Shown here: positions 23,268-36,108 of the stretch, piece by piece
How positions within the stretch are numbered: the first letter of the stretch is position 1
Layout of the letters: each line of letters begins with the position of its first letter
Assembly (NCBI GenBank): GCA_029959085.1
Contig: JARWIR010000010.1
Coordinates: 16,761,001-16,825,000, forward strand
DNA from: Nemophila menziesii
Lineage: Eukaryota > Streptophyta > Magnoliopsida > Boraginales > Hydrophyllaceae
Reading direction: 5' to 3'
Length of the DNA: 64,000 bases
Notes under the pieces: generated by a model
Databases searched by the model: none
Told to the model about the DNA's origin: nothing
Seen by the model: the letters and a program-made list of their open reading frames with translations, nothing else
Program-made: the position numbers and the translations under genes

Positions 23268-23780
23268 CCATCTAGTACACGATTTGATGAACTACCAGAT
23301 GAGTTTGACATCATGGCTGGCTCGTTTGATGATGGGGACCCACAAACTACTAATCTTTATGTTGGAAATTTATCACCCCAACCCAAGTATGTCTTTTTTC
23401 TTTTTTTCTTTATTTCCCTTTCTTTTTTGGGTCCCGCTAAAATTCTTATTTTGAGGAGAATTTTCTTTTGCGAACTTTTGGAAGATTTGGTCAAATAGCT
23501 AGTGTTAAAATAAGAAATTGTGGATTTGTTGCTTTTATGAATAGAGCTGAAGCTCAAGCTGCAAAAGATGAAATGCAAGGTTTGAAGCTTTTTATGGTTT
23601 TCTTTTCCTTTTGTAAAAGATAGGGGTACATGATGTAATTAATGTGAAATACAGGGGTGGTAGTTTATGAATATGAATTATTAAAAATATTAAGTGATTT
23701 TGTTTTTGCAGGGAGCTAATGTTATATTATCTGGTCCTTAAGGTCCTCCTGTTACTTCAGTCCCAACTCAAAACTCTGAG
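23268..23780 (+). pseudogene. RRC1: RRC1-like pseudogene, RRM exons
   Basis: Exon 23268-23386 (SSRFDELPDEFDIM, AGSFDDGDPQTTNLYVGNLS) holds the start of the RNA-recognition motif. A second block near 23457-23580 reads ENFLLRTFGRFGQIASVKI then RNCGFVAFMNRAEAQAAKDE. Between SVKI and RNCGF the family normally has about a dozen charged residues (WPRT-type), lost here. After VVVYEYEL (near 23656-23685) the following conserved exon part is missing. ANVILSGP is then followed by a TAA (near 23738) and GPPVTSVPTQNSELV. The RRM would not fold normally. Confidence 0.85.
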
Positions 23781-23845
23781 TTGGTAGGTTAATAATGAAA
23801 CTTAATTTTCTTGGATATTGTATGGATTAAGATAGAGTAATTGAT

Positions 23846-24875
23846 GTAACTGTAATTCCACCTGAAGATGAACATCTTCATCATGTTATTGATACAATGG
23901 CTTTATATGTTCTTGATGGTGGTTGTGCTTTTGAACAAGTTATAATGGAGAGAGGCCATGGAAATCCTTTATTTAAATTCTTATTTGAGCTTGGTTCAAA
24001 GGAACATACTTATTTTGTTTGGAGGCTATATTCTTTTGCTCAGGTATATATATATATATTTATATTTATATTTCTTATTCTATTTTTTTCGTTTAGTTAA
24101 TTTATATTTACGGTTCTGTTATATATACAGGGAGATACTCTTCAACGATGGCGAACCGAGCCTTTCATCATGATTACTGGTAGTGGAAGGTAATTCATTT
24201 ACTTGACATTTTTATTTATTTTTTACTCAATTACTTTTTAACATCATGGGCTTTATTGTAATTACAGATGGATCCCACCTTCTTTGCCTACATCAAAAGT
24301 TAATGAGTCTGGGAGTACATATGCTGCTGGAAAGAGCAGGGTATTTATATATACATCTAATCTTGTTTCTTTTACAGTTATAAAATATAATTAAATTAAT
24401 TTGCAAAAACTTTTTAACAGCGTGTGGATGTGGAAAGATCACTTACTGATGCACAAAGGGATGAATTTGAAGATATGCTTCGTGGGTTGACTTTAGAAAG
24501 AAGTCAAATCAAAGAGGCAATGGGTTTTGCTTTAGATAATGCCGAAGCAGCTGTTGAAGTTTTAACCGAGTCTTTAACACTAAAAGAAACTCCTATTCCC
24601 ACTAAAGTAGCCAGATTAATGCTTGTTTCGGATATACTTCATAATAGTAGCGCACCTGTAAAAAACGCATCTGCGTATCGTACGAAATTCGAATCAAGTT
24701 TACCTGATGTGTTCAATGATTTGTATCGTAGTATAACTGGAAGAATCACTGCCGAGGCGCTTAAGGAACGTGTCCTTAAAGTCCTACAAGTTTGGGGTTA
24801 TTGGTTTTTGTTCTCGGATGCTTATGTGAATGGGTTAAGAGCTACTTTTTTGAGACATGGAGTTTCGGGTGTTAC
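23846..24875 (+). pseudogene. RRC1: RRC1-like pseudogene, SURP and CID exons
   Basis: Near 23850-24042 the sequence reads PPEDEHLHHVIDTMALYVLD and GNPLFKFLFELGSKEHTYF, the SURP motif that binds splicing partners. Small exons follow at 24131-24191 (GDTLQRWRTEPFIMITGSG) and about 24269-24340 (WIPPSLPTSKVNESGSTYAA). The exon from 24421 carries the RNA polymerase II CTD-interaction-like domain (LTDAQRDEFEDML, TKVARLMLVSDILHNSSAPV, ALKERVLKVLQVW). Introns have GT/AG ends. The last exon is interrupted after codon sequence GVSGV by element C2. This is the best-preserved part of the gene. Confidence 0.88.
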
Positions 24876-25070
24876 TGATAATGTATATAGAGATAAGAGT
24901 TAGTGACTCACATATAAAGACAAAACTTAGTGACTCACACATACAAACAAATTCTGTTAGCATCTTTTAGTGTAGTGATAGTACTATATATATGACAGTC
25001 TTGTAATGCAATTCATTGAGTGAAAAATACAATATACAAATTTATTACTTTTCTTATTTCTCTATCAATA
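24876..25070 (+). repeat. C2 5' LTR
   Basis: It is 195 bases, TGATAATG...TATCAATA, and appears identical to 29498-29692. Confidence 0.93.
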
Positions 25071-25239
25071 TGGTATCAGAGCTAAGGAGATTTTTTTTTC
25101 AGCAAAGCTTCGTTTTTATTTCTTCACCATTAATGGTGTTTTGAAGCTTTCTTCTCCGCCTATTCGATCCTTATTTGCTTTCACTTCCGCTACATATATC
25201 AATATATATATATATATTTTCAATTTCTATATTACTTTA

Positions 25240-28200
25240 ATGGCTACATCATCCACATCTACTCCGTTGATATCCTCTAGTGCCTCTATACCTCCTGGCT
25301 TGCTGCTCCTTCGTCAAAACTGGAGCAGTCTCGTTCAGATCAAGCTAGATTCTTCCAACTATGTATTGTGGAGATCTCAGCTTGAGGCTGTATTAGAGGC
25401 TCACGGGTACTTAAATCATGTTACAGGTGTAGATCGACCACCTACATCAACTGATACAACTTTTTCAACATGGTTTCTCGAAGATCAACAGTTGAAAGTC
25501 TCTTTGCTTTCATCGATGGTTCCCTCTGTTTTAACACAAGTTGTTAAACTATCTAGTGCTACTGAGGTGTGGGAAAAACTTGAAGAAATCTTCATTTCCC
25601 AGTGTCGCACACACATTCATCAATTAAAGATGAAACTGTGTAATGTTAAGAAAGGCGATAGGAAAATGTCCGATTATTTAGCTGAAATACAAGATCTATG
25701 TGATGGATTAGAAACTGCGTCGTCAGCTCTACCATTAAAAGATATAATCATGTATACATTGAAAGGCTTACCTCAAGAGTACAATCAGTTCAAAAATCGA
25801 GTATTAGAATCACTAATGCTCACACCTCAACGCTCAGTTTTCATTCTTTGGGGAGTCTATTGGTTTCTGAGGAGCTTCATATGTCAATGGCTGATAATTC
25901 TGATCAATCTGGAGTTACACACACCGCTTTGTTTACTCCATCTCAACCAGCTACTATGGCATCTCGAGGTCGTGGATTTTCACCTCGTGGTGGTCGTGGT
26001 CGAGGTCGAAATCGTGGTGCCTACTCTAATACCTTCTCCAACTCAAATCAGCCTTCAAATAATACAGGTTTTACATCTAATTCTTCTCAATCTCATGTTC
26101 CAACCTGTCAAATTTGCACTCGTTTTGGACACTCAGCAATTGATTGCTATTCTCGAGCTGATTTTGTTACTTATCCATCACCTAAGGCTCAACGGATGAT
26201 TTATGCTGCTACTAATGGTCCTCACTCGGGCTATAATAATAATAATAATAGTAATAATAGTAATATCAATACCAATGCTCAGTTGAATTCTACTTATAAC
26301 TCTTCTTCAGCTGGTTATACTGGTTCATCTTCTTCTTATAACCCTGAGCTGTGGTATCTAGACTCAGGGGCTAACAGCCATGTAACACCAGACTCCTCAG
26401 TTCTTCAACAATCTTCATCTTATCATGGTGGTAACTCAGTAGCTGTGGGTAATGGTCATTCATTAGATATTGCCAATATTGGGAACAGTAAGCTTCTACT
26501 CAATTCTCACTCCTTTAATTTATCATCTATTCTTCATGTGCCTCAAATAGCATCCAATTTATTGTCCATCAGTAAATTTACCTCGGATAATAACTGTTAT
26601 GTGATCTTCTCCTCTACCTCTGTGTCTATACATGACTCTATCTCACATAAATTGTTGTTTCAGGGCCCTTGTGAAAGTGGTTTATATCCATTAAAGTTTG
26701 CTGGTCATAGTCCTTCTTCCCATACACAGTCTTCAAAACCTTGCTGTCTTTCTTCAACTGTGTCTAATCAAGCTCAATTGTGGCATTACAGGCTTGGTCA
26801 CCCCTCATCTAATATCTCATCTAGTTTGTCCTCTTTATTACATACTAAGTTAAACTTTCATGGTGTACTATGTAATCCATGTGCTACTTCAAAATCTCAT
26901 AAACTTAATTTCCCTTTATCCATTAATAAAAGTGATGTTCCTTTTGCTTTGATTCATACTGATGTTTGGGGTCCCTCACCCATTTCATCTTGTTCATCTT
27001 TCAAATATTATATTGTTTTTATAGATGACTTCAGTAGATTTACTTGGGTGTATCCATTAGCATTAAAATCTGATGTCTGTCATACATTAAAAACCTTTTA
27101 CAATATGATTCTTACTCAGTTTCATACAAAAATCCAAATGATAAGGTCTGATAATGGGGGAGAATTTATTGGATCAACTTTTAAACATTTTCTTCAATCA
27201 CAAGGCATAATACATCAAACCTCATGTCCCCATACCCCAGAACAAAATGGGATATCTGAAAGAAAACATCGCCATCTCATTGAGACTACAAGGTCCTTAC
27301 TTGTTCATAGTTTTCTCCCCTACAAGTTTTGGCTAGAAGCTCTTTCCTTAAGTGTCTATTTGATCAACATATTACCTAGTTCAGTCTTAGGTTTTACATC
27401 TCCTTTTCAACTATTATATAATAAAGCCCCTACTTATTCTCACTTAAAAGTGTTTGGGTGTTTATGTTATCCATGGCTTAAGCCATATAGTCCTCACAAA
27501 CTTGCTCCAAAATCTGAACCTTGTGTTTTTCTGGGATATTGTAATCATTCGAAAGGTTACAAATGTTACTCTTTATCCTCTAAAAAGGTGTTTATTTCTA
27601 GACATGTAGTGTTTAATGAAAATGTTTTTCCTTTCCAGAACCTACAACAATCTAATTTACCAACCACTGACAATATATACACACCATTTATTGATCTCTT
27701 TAATCCTTCAATTAATCCCTATGCAATTTCTAAACCATTCGAGTCCTCCATAGTACCATTGTCTGAGTCAATTTCAACCTCAAATACTCCACCACAAAAT
27801 ACTCAATCTCCTTCTGAACCTCCCTCTTCAGTTTCATCTTCTATACCTCAAAATTTGCCTCCTCCACAACCTAGACATCCAATGGTAACAAGAAGGCAAA
27901 CTGGGTCCTTAAAACCTTCTTACAAGTGTCAGTCCTTAACTGAATTACCCTCTCTTATTGAACCAAACTCTTATAAAGAAGCAGCTCAATATCAATGTTG
28001 GCAATTGGCTATGAATGATGAGTTTACAGCCTTACAAAAACAACAAACATGGGATCTTGTTCCACCACCTCATGGTAGGACCCCAATCACTTGTAAATGG
28101 ATATTCAAAATAAAGAAGAGAGCTGATGGTTCAGTGGCACGTTATAAAGCGCGTTTAGTTGCGCGTGGTTTCTTGCAAGAATATGGTTTAGATTACACAG

Positions 28201-29525
28201 AGACTTTTAGTCCTGTTGTAAAACATCAAACCATTCGCGTTATTATTTCACTTGCTATTTCTAATAAATGGATTATTCATCAGCTCGATGTTTCCAATGC
28301 CTTCTTACATGGCAGGCTCGAGGAAGAAGTTTACATGGTGCAACCACAAGGTTTCATTGATTCTAAATATCCTAACTATGTTTGTAAACTGAACAGGTCG
28401 TTATATGGACTCAAACAAGCTCCTCGAGCTTGGAACAAGCTTTTAACATCATTTCTTGAGTCACTTGGCTTTATTATTTGTCCAGCTGATAATTCTATGT
28501 TTACAAGAGGTAAAGCGGATTGTCTTACTATAGTTCTGGTCTATGTCGATGATATATTAATCACCGGATCAGCTACAATTGAAATATCTGCTTTAATTTT
28601 ATCTTTAAAATCTCGTTTTGATATGAAAGAACTTGGACCTTTATCACACTTTCTTGGACTTCAAATCACATCGACTTCAGACTCTATTATTGTATCTCAA
28701 GAGCATTATGTATCAACTATTCTTGCTCGTGCTGGTATGAGTGAATGCAAGTCTGCAACAACTCCTACCTTAAATAAATATTCGCTGAAGTCTGATTTCT
28801 CTTTACAACCGTTTGAAGATCCGTTTCTATTTCAAAGTTTAACCGGTGCGCTTCAATATCTGACAATCACTAGACCAGACATTGCCTTTGCAGTAAATCA
28901 GATATGCCAAACAATGCATAAACCCACTAATGGTGACTTTGATGCTCTTAAGAAACTGCTTCGTTATCTTAAAGGGACAAAACACTATGGTTTACGTTTT
29001 AGTCCCTCATTACCTGATCTTAGTGCTTACTCTGACTCCGATTGGGCAAGCAATGTTATTGATCGGCGTTCAACTACTGGTTACTGCATATTTCTTGGCT
29101 CAAATTTAATTTCATGGGGCTCCAAGAAACAAAGTACGGTGTCTAGATCGTCTACCGAAGCAGAATACAGAGCTATGGCATATGTATCTGCTGAACTAAA
29201 ATGGATAACCTATTTATTACGAAGTCTACACTGTTCAATATCCTCTCCCAAAATATTTTGTGACAATCAATCTGCGATTGCTCTTGCCACAAACCCAGTC
29301 TTTCATACTAGAACAAGACACATAGATGTAGACTTCCATTTTGTACGAGAACAAGTAAAAGCAAAGCTGCTGTCCCTTTATCATGTTTCTACTCATGATC
29401 AACTAGCAGATGTCTTAACAAAAGGGCTATCTGTTACTCAATTTACTGCCTTATTGTCCAAGCTTCCTCTTCTTCGAGTACTCAGCTTGAGGGGGGATGA
29501 TAATGTATATAGAGATAAGAGTTAG
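25240..29525 (+). pseudogene. C2 gag-pol polyprotein, single gag frameshift
   Basis: Gag begins at ATG 25240 and reads to about 25796. There an A5 run stands where the related element C4 has A3, shifting frame by +2; the rest is open from about 25800 to 29525. Visible parts: gag GLLLLRQNWSSLVQIKLDSS, CCHC knuckle CQICTRFGHSAIDC, poly-Asn tract, protease LWYLDSGANSHVTP, integrase (LGHPSS, HTDVWGPSP, TPEQNGISERKH), RT (QLDVSNAFLHG, VYVDDILITGS), RNase H (SDSDWASNVIDRRSTTGY). The type resembles the short-LTR RE1/Ale group. One lesion apart it looks complete; the stop lies inside the 3' LTR. Confidence 0.92.
26236..26271 (+). repeat. AAT-type microsatellite in C2 gag
   Basis: A run of aat/agt triplets encodes an Asn-rich tract (NNNNNSNNSNIN) after the zinc knuckle. 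C4 lacks it at the same place. Confidence 0.8.
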
Positions 29526-29692
29526 TGACTCACATATAAAGACAAAACTTAGTGACTCACACATACAAACAAATTCTGTTAGCATCTTTTAGTGTAGTGA
29601 TAGTACTATATATATGACAGTCTTGTAATGCAATTCATTGAGTGAAAAATACAATATACAAATTTATTACTTTTCTTATTTCTCTATCAATA
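29498..29692 (+). repeat. C2 3' LTR
   Basis: It is 195 bases and identical by eye to the 5' copy. It is preceded by gagggggga and followed by the gttac duplication. Confidence 0.93.
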
Positions 29693-30093
29693 GTTACACC
29701 TTTTCATTCTTTATGTGGAGATGCCCCTGAGATAGAACAGAAAGTTGGGTATGAAGTGAGTGAAAAGATTAACCCAGATGCAGCTTTAGCGATTGGTAAA
29801 GGAGCTGCTATGAAAGAGTTGTCAAATCTTCCATTAATGGAGCTTGAAAGAAGGTGTAGACATAATGGTTTGTCACTTGTGGGTGGTAGAGAAATGATGG
29901 TTGCTCGTTTACTTTATTTATTTAGAAGAAGCGGAAAAGTTAAGAGCTAATGAAGTTGATAATTTGAAATTCTCGAAAAGTCATTATAGAAGGGAGGTAG
30001 TACCAGATCCTATAGTGTCGTATGATGATAATAATACACATATGAAAGGGAAAGAGTCTGTTTCATCTCCTCCAGTACGGAGTAAATTGGTAC
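29693..30093 (+). pseudogene. RRC1: RRC1-like pseudogene, post-CID exon
   Basis: After the target duplication the frame continues TPFHSLCGDAPEIEQKV, then NPDAALAIGKGAAMKELSNL and ELERRCRHNGLSLVGGREMM, all strongly conserved in the RRC1/SR140 family. Near 29921 a 4-base ttta duplication breaks the frame after ARLLYL; EEAEKLRANEVDNLKFSKS resumes in the next frame. The segment ends where C3 is inserted, after VRSKLV. No intron is needed between these blocks. Confidence 0.85.
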
Positions 30094-30481
30094 TGAAATA
30101 TTTAATTAGATATTAAAAGCAAGAGGATTAATAGAAATACCTCTTGAAGAGCAGCGGAATTCAAAGTGATTGAGAACTAGATAATCTTGTGGTCTTGGAT
30201 CTTCTTACTGGAAGAGAGACCTCTATAATCACCACCTAAGAGCCTCCGATTAATTTGATTTTTGTGTGTGAATATTTTGCAGAGAAAAGAAAGAGAAGAT
30301 AGATGCGTAGAGTTATTGAATAGAAGTTGTAAGACATGAAACTCCTATATGAGGATATATATATCTTATTAAATGTATTTTGAATTTTAAATTCATACAT
30401 TTAATAACAACTGAATTCTGGCGGACAAAGAAAAACAAATTAAATAAATATAATAAATATTTATTTTATTTATTTCTTTCA
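30094..30481 (-). repeat. C3 3' LTR
   Basis: It is 388 bases. Its plus-strand left end tgaaatattt differs by one base from tgaaagattt in the other copy. The adjoining minus-strand purine tract (gagtgggagaa) fits a polypurine tract. Confidence 0.92.
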
Positions 30482-31609
30482 TTCTCCCACTCGCCATAAT
30501 GAAGTTATATCTTATACATAGAATCCACATCTCATTTCATCATATCTTCCCATATACACACCTGAATCAAAATATCATCATACTTGGCAAATAGGTCGTG
30601 CGACCGGCAAGCATACGAGCATACGTTACTAATAACCTGTTAGGGTACATAGTTGCTCAAAAATAGTTCCATCCGTTACGTATCCTGCAGTACCCCAGAC
30701 TAACAATATGTTGTATCATATTACAGTAACTCTGACCCCTTTTATATCACAACTTTGTGTGAAAAAGAGCTCACTGTCATTTCGTTTATGTGTCTCACTA
30801 TCATGTTATAGTCCGTATTGACTTACATGATCGGTTAACCTGCAAGCACACATTTGATACACAATTCTAGTCTTCCCTTTACACTTATATCCTTTTATAT
30901 TGATTAGGTTGCTTTCCCAAACATACCCCATTAGACCGAATCACTCATGATCATTGGTAATGTGTTCAAAGTAGCATACACCTAATCAAAATATCAAGAT
31001 ATAGTCAAAAGTAATAAGGGCACAAATTAAAGGTATCACACAGTGAAGAAACAGGGATCAATTCTTCACTTCCTTTTGGTCGAAAGCACATGTGGTATGA
31101 CACACATGTTATGGTATTATTCATATAACTCAAATTGTATGTCACAATTTTACAAATACCATACAGATATATAATTAGACAAGCCTCGTTGTCTAAGATG
31201 AATTCTTCGATCGATCAACCCTTCTATGAAATCAATCAAGCAATTCATATCTGGCTATTATAGACTAAGTAGATAGTGGGATTCTACTTCGATCATAATA
31301 TAAGCTTAACATGGTTTATCCATGTTTATGATCTCATCTTAACACTCAGTTAAGGCGACTATCTTAACTCATTTTATCTTAAGGGTTCTTCACTGCCATG
31401 AGTTAGTCTCATCTTTGCGCACTTCTTATGCCAAAGGCGATTGCCCGTGTGACAGGGCCAATCTCAGTCTATAGGACATACATACTTACAAAATCACACG
31501 CAATATATATAATACATATCAAACATGATATTATTAAAATAAACAGTTAAATAAACATACTAATGGAAATATATACATGAATGCACATAAACTAGCAATA
31601 ATTCATACA
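30482..31609 (-). other. C3 3' non-coding region, conserved with C5
   Basis: There is no ORF over 60 codons in the element's sense. It aligns with 50209-51369 of C5, especially 31021-31500 versus 50781-51240 where roughly nine of ten bases match by eye. It includes short inverted repeats such as acatgtggtatgacacacatgt split by a few bases. Function unknown. Confidence 0.7.
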
Positions 31610-33199
31610 TTATATCTTGCTTAATCCTATAGATCTAACATGATCCATGAATACATCCCTTGGGATAGCTTTTGTGAATGGATCGGCAAGCATATTGCGT
31701 GTGGGTATATATTGCAAAGTAACATCCTTTTGTGCAATTATATCTCTAACGAAGTTATACTTTATATCAATGTGTTTGGTCTTGCTGTGATATTTTGGAT
31801 CTTTCACATAAGCCATTGCAGCTTGACTATCACAGTATATTGTTATTGGACTCCCACTATCACCAGAGAATCCTAAATGTTCAAAGAACCTTTTTAACCA
31901 AACAGCCTCCTGAACCGCAGCTGAGCATGCTACAAATTCAGCTTCCATCGTTGACAAAGCTACACAGGTTTGTTTCTTGCTACTCCACGAGATTGCGCAA
32001 TTATTTAGCAAGAAAACATAACCTGAAGTGGATTTACGCCCATCTATATCACCAGCCCAATCGGCATCTGTATATCCTTCTAGACGTAATTTATCTCCTC
32101 GAAAGCATAAGGCATGATCTTTAGTGCCTTTTAGATATCTCAATATCCTTTTCACAGCTTTCCAATGCTCTTGTCCAGGGTTCGATTGAAAACGACTAAC
32201 TAAACCTACTGCATAACATATATCTGGTCTCGTACACATCATAACATACATAAGACTACCAATGGCACTAGAATATGGTATTGTTGACATTTTCTGTTTT
32301 TCTTCTGTAGTACTAGGACACATGTCGAGAGTTAAGTTTATTCTCTTTGCTACAGGAGTGTCAATGGCATTGCACGTAGTCATACCAAAGCGCTCAAGTA
32401 CATTCATGATGTAAGGTTCTTGAGATAGAGATAATAGTCTTCTAGACCTATCTCTATGAATCTTAACACCAAGAATATAATTTGCTTCTCCCATATCTTT
32501 CATATCGAATTGAGAAGCTAGCCACTCCTTGTTAGCATGTATAAACTCTTTATCATTCCCAGCTAATAGGATGTCATCCACATATAGAGATAAAATTACG
32601 AAATTTTTCTTGGAACGTTTAATATAAACACAGTGGTCTTCACTTATCATCTCAAATCCATTTGACGAGATGACTTCATGAAATCTCAAATTCCACTGTC
32701 TCGAGGCTTGCTTAAGACCATAGATTGATTTCAACAATCTACATACTTTATTCTCTTGATCTTTTACAACGAAACCCGAGGGTTGTTCCATGAAAATTAC
32801 CTCTTCTAAATCTCTATTTAGAAATGCAGTTTTAACATCCATTTGGTGCAACTCTAGATCGAGATGCGCCACAATAGCTAAAATAAGACGTATTGAGGTA
32901 AATCTAACAACAGGAGAGAAAGTTTCCTCAAAATCTATTCCTTCCCGTTGAGTATAGCCTTTCGCTACCAAGCGAGCTTTATACCTGTCAATGGAATTGT
33001 CAGGTTTCCTCTTTATTTTGAGAACCCATTTGTTCCCAATCGCTTTACGTCCTTTTGGGAGATCAACCAGTTCCCATACCTGGTTTTTCTTCATCGACTC
33101 CATTTCTTCTTCCATTGCTTTCCTCCATTCATTCTTAGCGGGACATGAGAGTGCTTCATTAACTGTTCGAGGTTCTTCTTCGTCTTGTGGAGTTATCAT
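31610..33199 (-). pseudogene. C3 reverse transcriptase-RNase H frame
   Basis: 529 codons are open: AIGNKWVLKIKRKPD, HQMDVKTAFLN, YGLKQASRQWN, the catalytic YVDDILLAGN, and RNase H blocks TDADWAGDIDGRKSTSGYVF and SKKQTCVALSTMEAE with HSKTKHIDIKYNFVRD near the end. It is separated from the upstream frame by a one-base loss near 33200; C5 keeps that base (gtaaagac versus ataagac). Apart from this, RT and RNase H look intact. The product would reverse-transcribe element RNA in virus-like particles. Confidence 0.92.
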
Positions 33200-35658
33200 A
33201 AGACTTCTCCTTCGATTTCAAATCGGCGACGAGGAACTAAACCTCTAGCACTTATCTTAAGTTGAGAATCTTGAGAAATAGGATTACTAGATGATGCAAT
33301 GGTTTCTTCCGTCTCAAGATTTAGAGGAGTGTCCGTCTCTATTTCTTGAGTATGTGTTACCTCATCAGGTGTCACATTTGTTTGCATATCATCTTCCTGA
33401 ATCTCATTTAATTCACATAAAATGGAATTTCTGTCAACCTCACCTCTGCTAGGAAAATCATTCTCTAAGAATGTAACATCTCGTGACTCAATTTCTGTAA
33501 GACCCCCATCATTATGTTCACCAATAAACACATATCCTTTAGAGTGATCTGGGTATCTAATGAAGATACACTTCTTACCTCTTGGACCTAACTTCCCATA
33601 CTTATGAGATAGATCATGAACATAGCCTGCCGACCCCCAAGGTCGCAAGTATGACAGATTAGGTTTCCTACCTGTCCATAGTTCATAAGGAGTTGATGGA
33701 ATAGTCTTTGTGGGTACTCGGTTAAGTATATAACAGGCGGTAAGCAAGGCATCTCCCCAATAAGATATTGGAAGATTTGCTTGTGCCATCATAGACCTAA
33801 CCATTTCTAGGAGTGTTCTATTCCTCCTTTCAGCCACACCATTCTGTTGTGGTGTTCTAGGAATTGTAAGTTGCCTTACTATCCCTTTTTCATCACATAG
33901 TTCTTTAAACTGATCAGATAGATATTCACGTCCTCGATCGGTTCTTAGGGTTTTCACCTTCCTCTCTAACTGATTTTCCACTTCATTGATAAATGTCATA
34001 AAACATTTCAATGCTTCAGATTTGTGAGAAATCAGGTAGACATAACCAAACCTAGTGAAATCATCTATAAAGGTGATGAAATAACGTTCCCCACGTCTAG
34101 TTTGAACACTCATTGGGCCACAGATGTCTGAATGAATTACTTGTAATGGGTACTCGACTCGTTTAGCCTTTCCAAATGGTTTTCGTTTTGCTTTACCTGC
34201 TAGACAATTTTCACAAGTTGGCAAGTTGACTTTAGTCAACGAACCCAAAAGGTTCGCCTTAGCCAACAAATTCATACGGTCTTGACCAATATGACCTAAT
34301 CTAGCATGCCATACATTTTCTTCTACATTTGAATTACTAGAAGAAGAAGTATTAGTAGAAAAGCAACTACTTACATAATAACTATTAAACGAGTTATCAT
34401 CATCTAGTACAATTAAACCATGCGAAATAAAACCAGAACCATAATACTTAGCGTCATAATAGATATCTACTTGTTTGTTATGAAAATGCAAATTAAAACC
34501 TAATCCTAGAAGAACAGTGACCGAGACTAAGTTCCGTCGAATGTCAGGTGCGTAAAGTACATCATGCAGGTACAAGGTTTGACCACCTCGCAAGTTCAAT
34601 TTGCAAGTGCCAACTCCTTTGACTTCAACCTTATTGTTGTCTCCTACATATATCCACCTTGATCCCTCTGGAATCCGACGGTACTCTACATATGCCTCTC
34701 GGTCTTTGGCTACATGGTCTGTCGCTCCTGAGTCCACAGTCCACAAAGGATTAGAATCAGCAAGCAATACAGTACTAGTAACATAAGTAAAATTACAAGA
34801 AGTAAATGACATTGCTACCTTTCTGGGCTCGCTGCACTCGCGAGCGAAGTGACCCAGTTTGTCACAGTTAAAGCATTTCATCTTACTCTTGTCTTTCTTC
34901 TTACGGAAACGTTTTCCCTTATTGTTACCACCTTTCTTGTTCTTCTTGGAAACATGCTCATTTCCGTTCTTCTTCCCATTGTTCTTGCGCTTATTGCCAG
35001 AAACTTTGTGGGAACTTGACTCAGCAACATAAGCCTGACCCTGAGGCTTAATTGCATCTAGACGTTCATCTTCCAATGTCACATGACGAGCAGCATCATC
35101 AAAGGTTTTGATGTTGTCATTGTGAGTCAAGTTTATCTTCAAATGCTCCCAGTTATTTGGAAGAGATCGGATCACAGCTTGAACTTGTTGTTCATCAGTA
35201 AGGTTATGACCTGCATTCTTAAGTTCCCTAATCATGTTAGACATCTCTCGGAGATGTTGTTGCATGGTTTGATTAGGCTTCTTCTTGCAAGTGTCAAACT
35301 TAATGGTCAATTGACGCAACTTTGTCACAGTCGTACCCCCATACTTCTCATTAAGAGCATTCCACATCTCGTGAGCAGTGAGGTATCGTTGACATTCATA
35401 GACAAGATCGTCATTCATGGAGCCTATCAAGATGCCTCTTGCAGTGGAATCTTTCTTTTTCCACTTCTCATAAGCCTCCATGTCCCTTCTGTTTTGAGCT
35501 GTGTTGCCTTCCTCAGGCTGAGTCATGATGTTGTTAACAGCCTCAAGAACATCTTGCTCTTCTAGAACATAGTGTATCTTGAGCTTCCAAAGGTTATAGT
35601 TCTCACCATTCATCTTTTCTCCTTTGTTGAGATCAGCAATGATGGTTTTTGATGCCAT
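33196..35658 (-). pseudogene. C3 gag, protease and integrase frame
   Basis: I take ATG 35658 (MASKTIIADLNKGEKMNG) as the gag start; twelve further in-frame codons precede it. Blocks in order: gag (NYNLWKLKIHYVLEEQDVL), a Lys-rich stretch, CCHC knuckle CFNCDKLGHFAREC, protease WTVDSGATDHV, integrase zinc domain (HARLGHIG, CENCLAGK) and core (HSDICGPMS, FIDDFTRFG, TPQQNGVAERRN). RTDRGREY has Arg where Gly is usual. The frame ends at 33196 by the one-base loss. Otherwise it is open and complete for a copia element. Confidence 0.92.
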
Positions 35659-36108
35659 TTTCTCTATAAAGTAAGAGATTTCCATTAATAACATACATTT
35701 ATATATAACAACTTTAAGCTATTAATGCAAATGGAATAAATAACAAAGATAACAAAATAAGTGATAAAGAAAGTTCACTATGTTCCCAATCATGAATCAC
35801 TATATTTTGTTTGTCTTAATCATTCAATCAATTTCATTAACCGCAAAATAAGTTCTTCAAGAACTCCCACTTACTCTAACATAAATAGAGCGATATTGTA
35901 TGAAAATAAACAACTAAAGTATAAAAGCAAAGAAAAAATAGTTGAATTCATACATAACTAGAAAAAAATGTCCAATACAGAAAATACTGAATCAAAGTGG
36001 ATAAAAAGCAACTAATGTAATTTCTAACAAACATGGAATGAAAAAACATTGAAGAAAACAACCTACTTAAGCAAACAACCTACTGCAAATTAAACTAGCA
36101 GACACCTT

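Larger units (their letters stand above)
24876..29692 (+). mobile_element. Copia element C2 (in an RRC1 coding exon)
   Basis: LTR pair 24876-25070 and 29498-29692 (195 bases each, no difference seen), target duplication gttac at 24871-24875 and 29693-29697, primer site TGGTATCAGAGC at 25071-25082 directly after the LTR, polypurine tract gagggggga at 29489-29497. The host frame reads GVSGV before and TPFHSLCGDAPEIEQ after, joining exactly across one copy of gttac. LTRs start TG and end ATA. Identical LTRs mean a very recent insertion. Confidence 0.95.

Noticed and set aside
25792..25800. C2 gag frame change as programmed frameshifting
   Set aside because: The close relative C4 uses a single frame with A3 at the same place. 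A two-base insertion in an A run explains it.
33196..35565. Plus-strand ORFs opposite C3 gag-pol
   Set aside because: They are antisense shadows of the well-supported minus-strand polyprotein.
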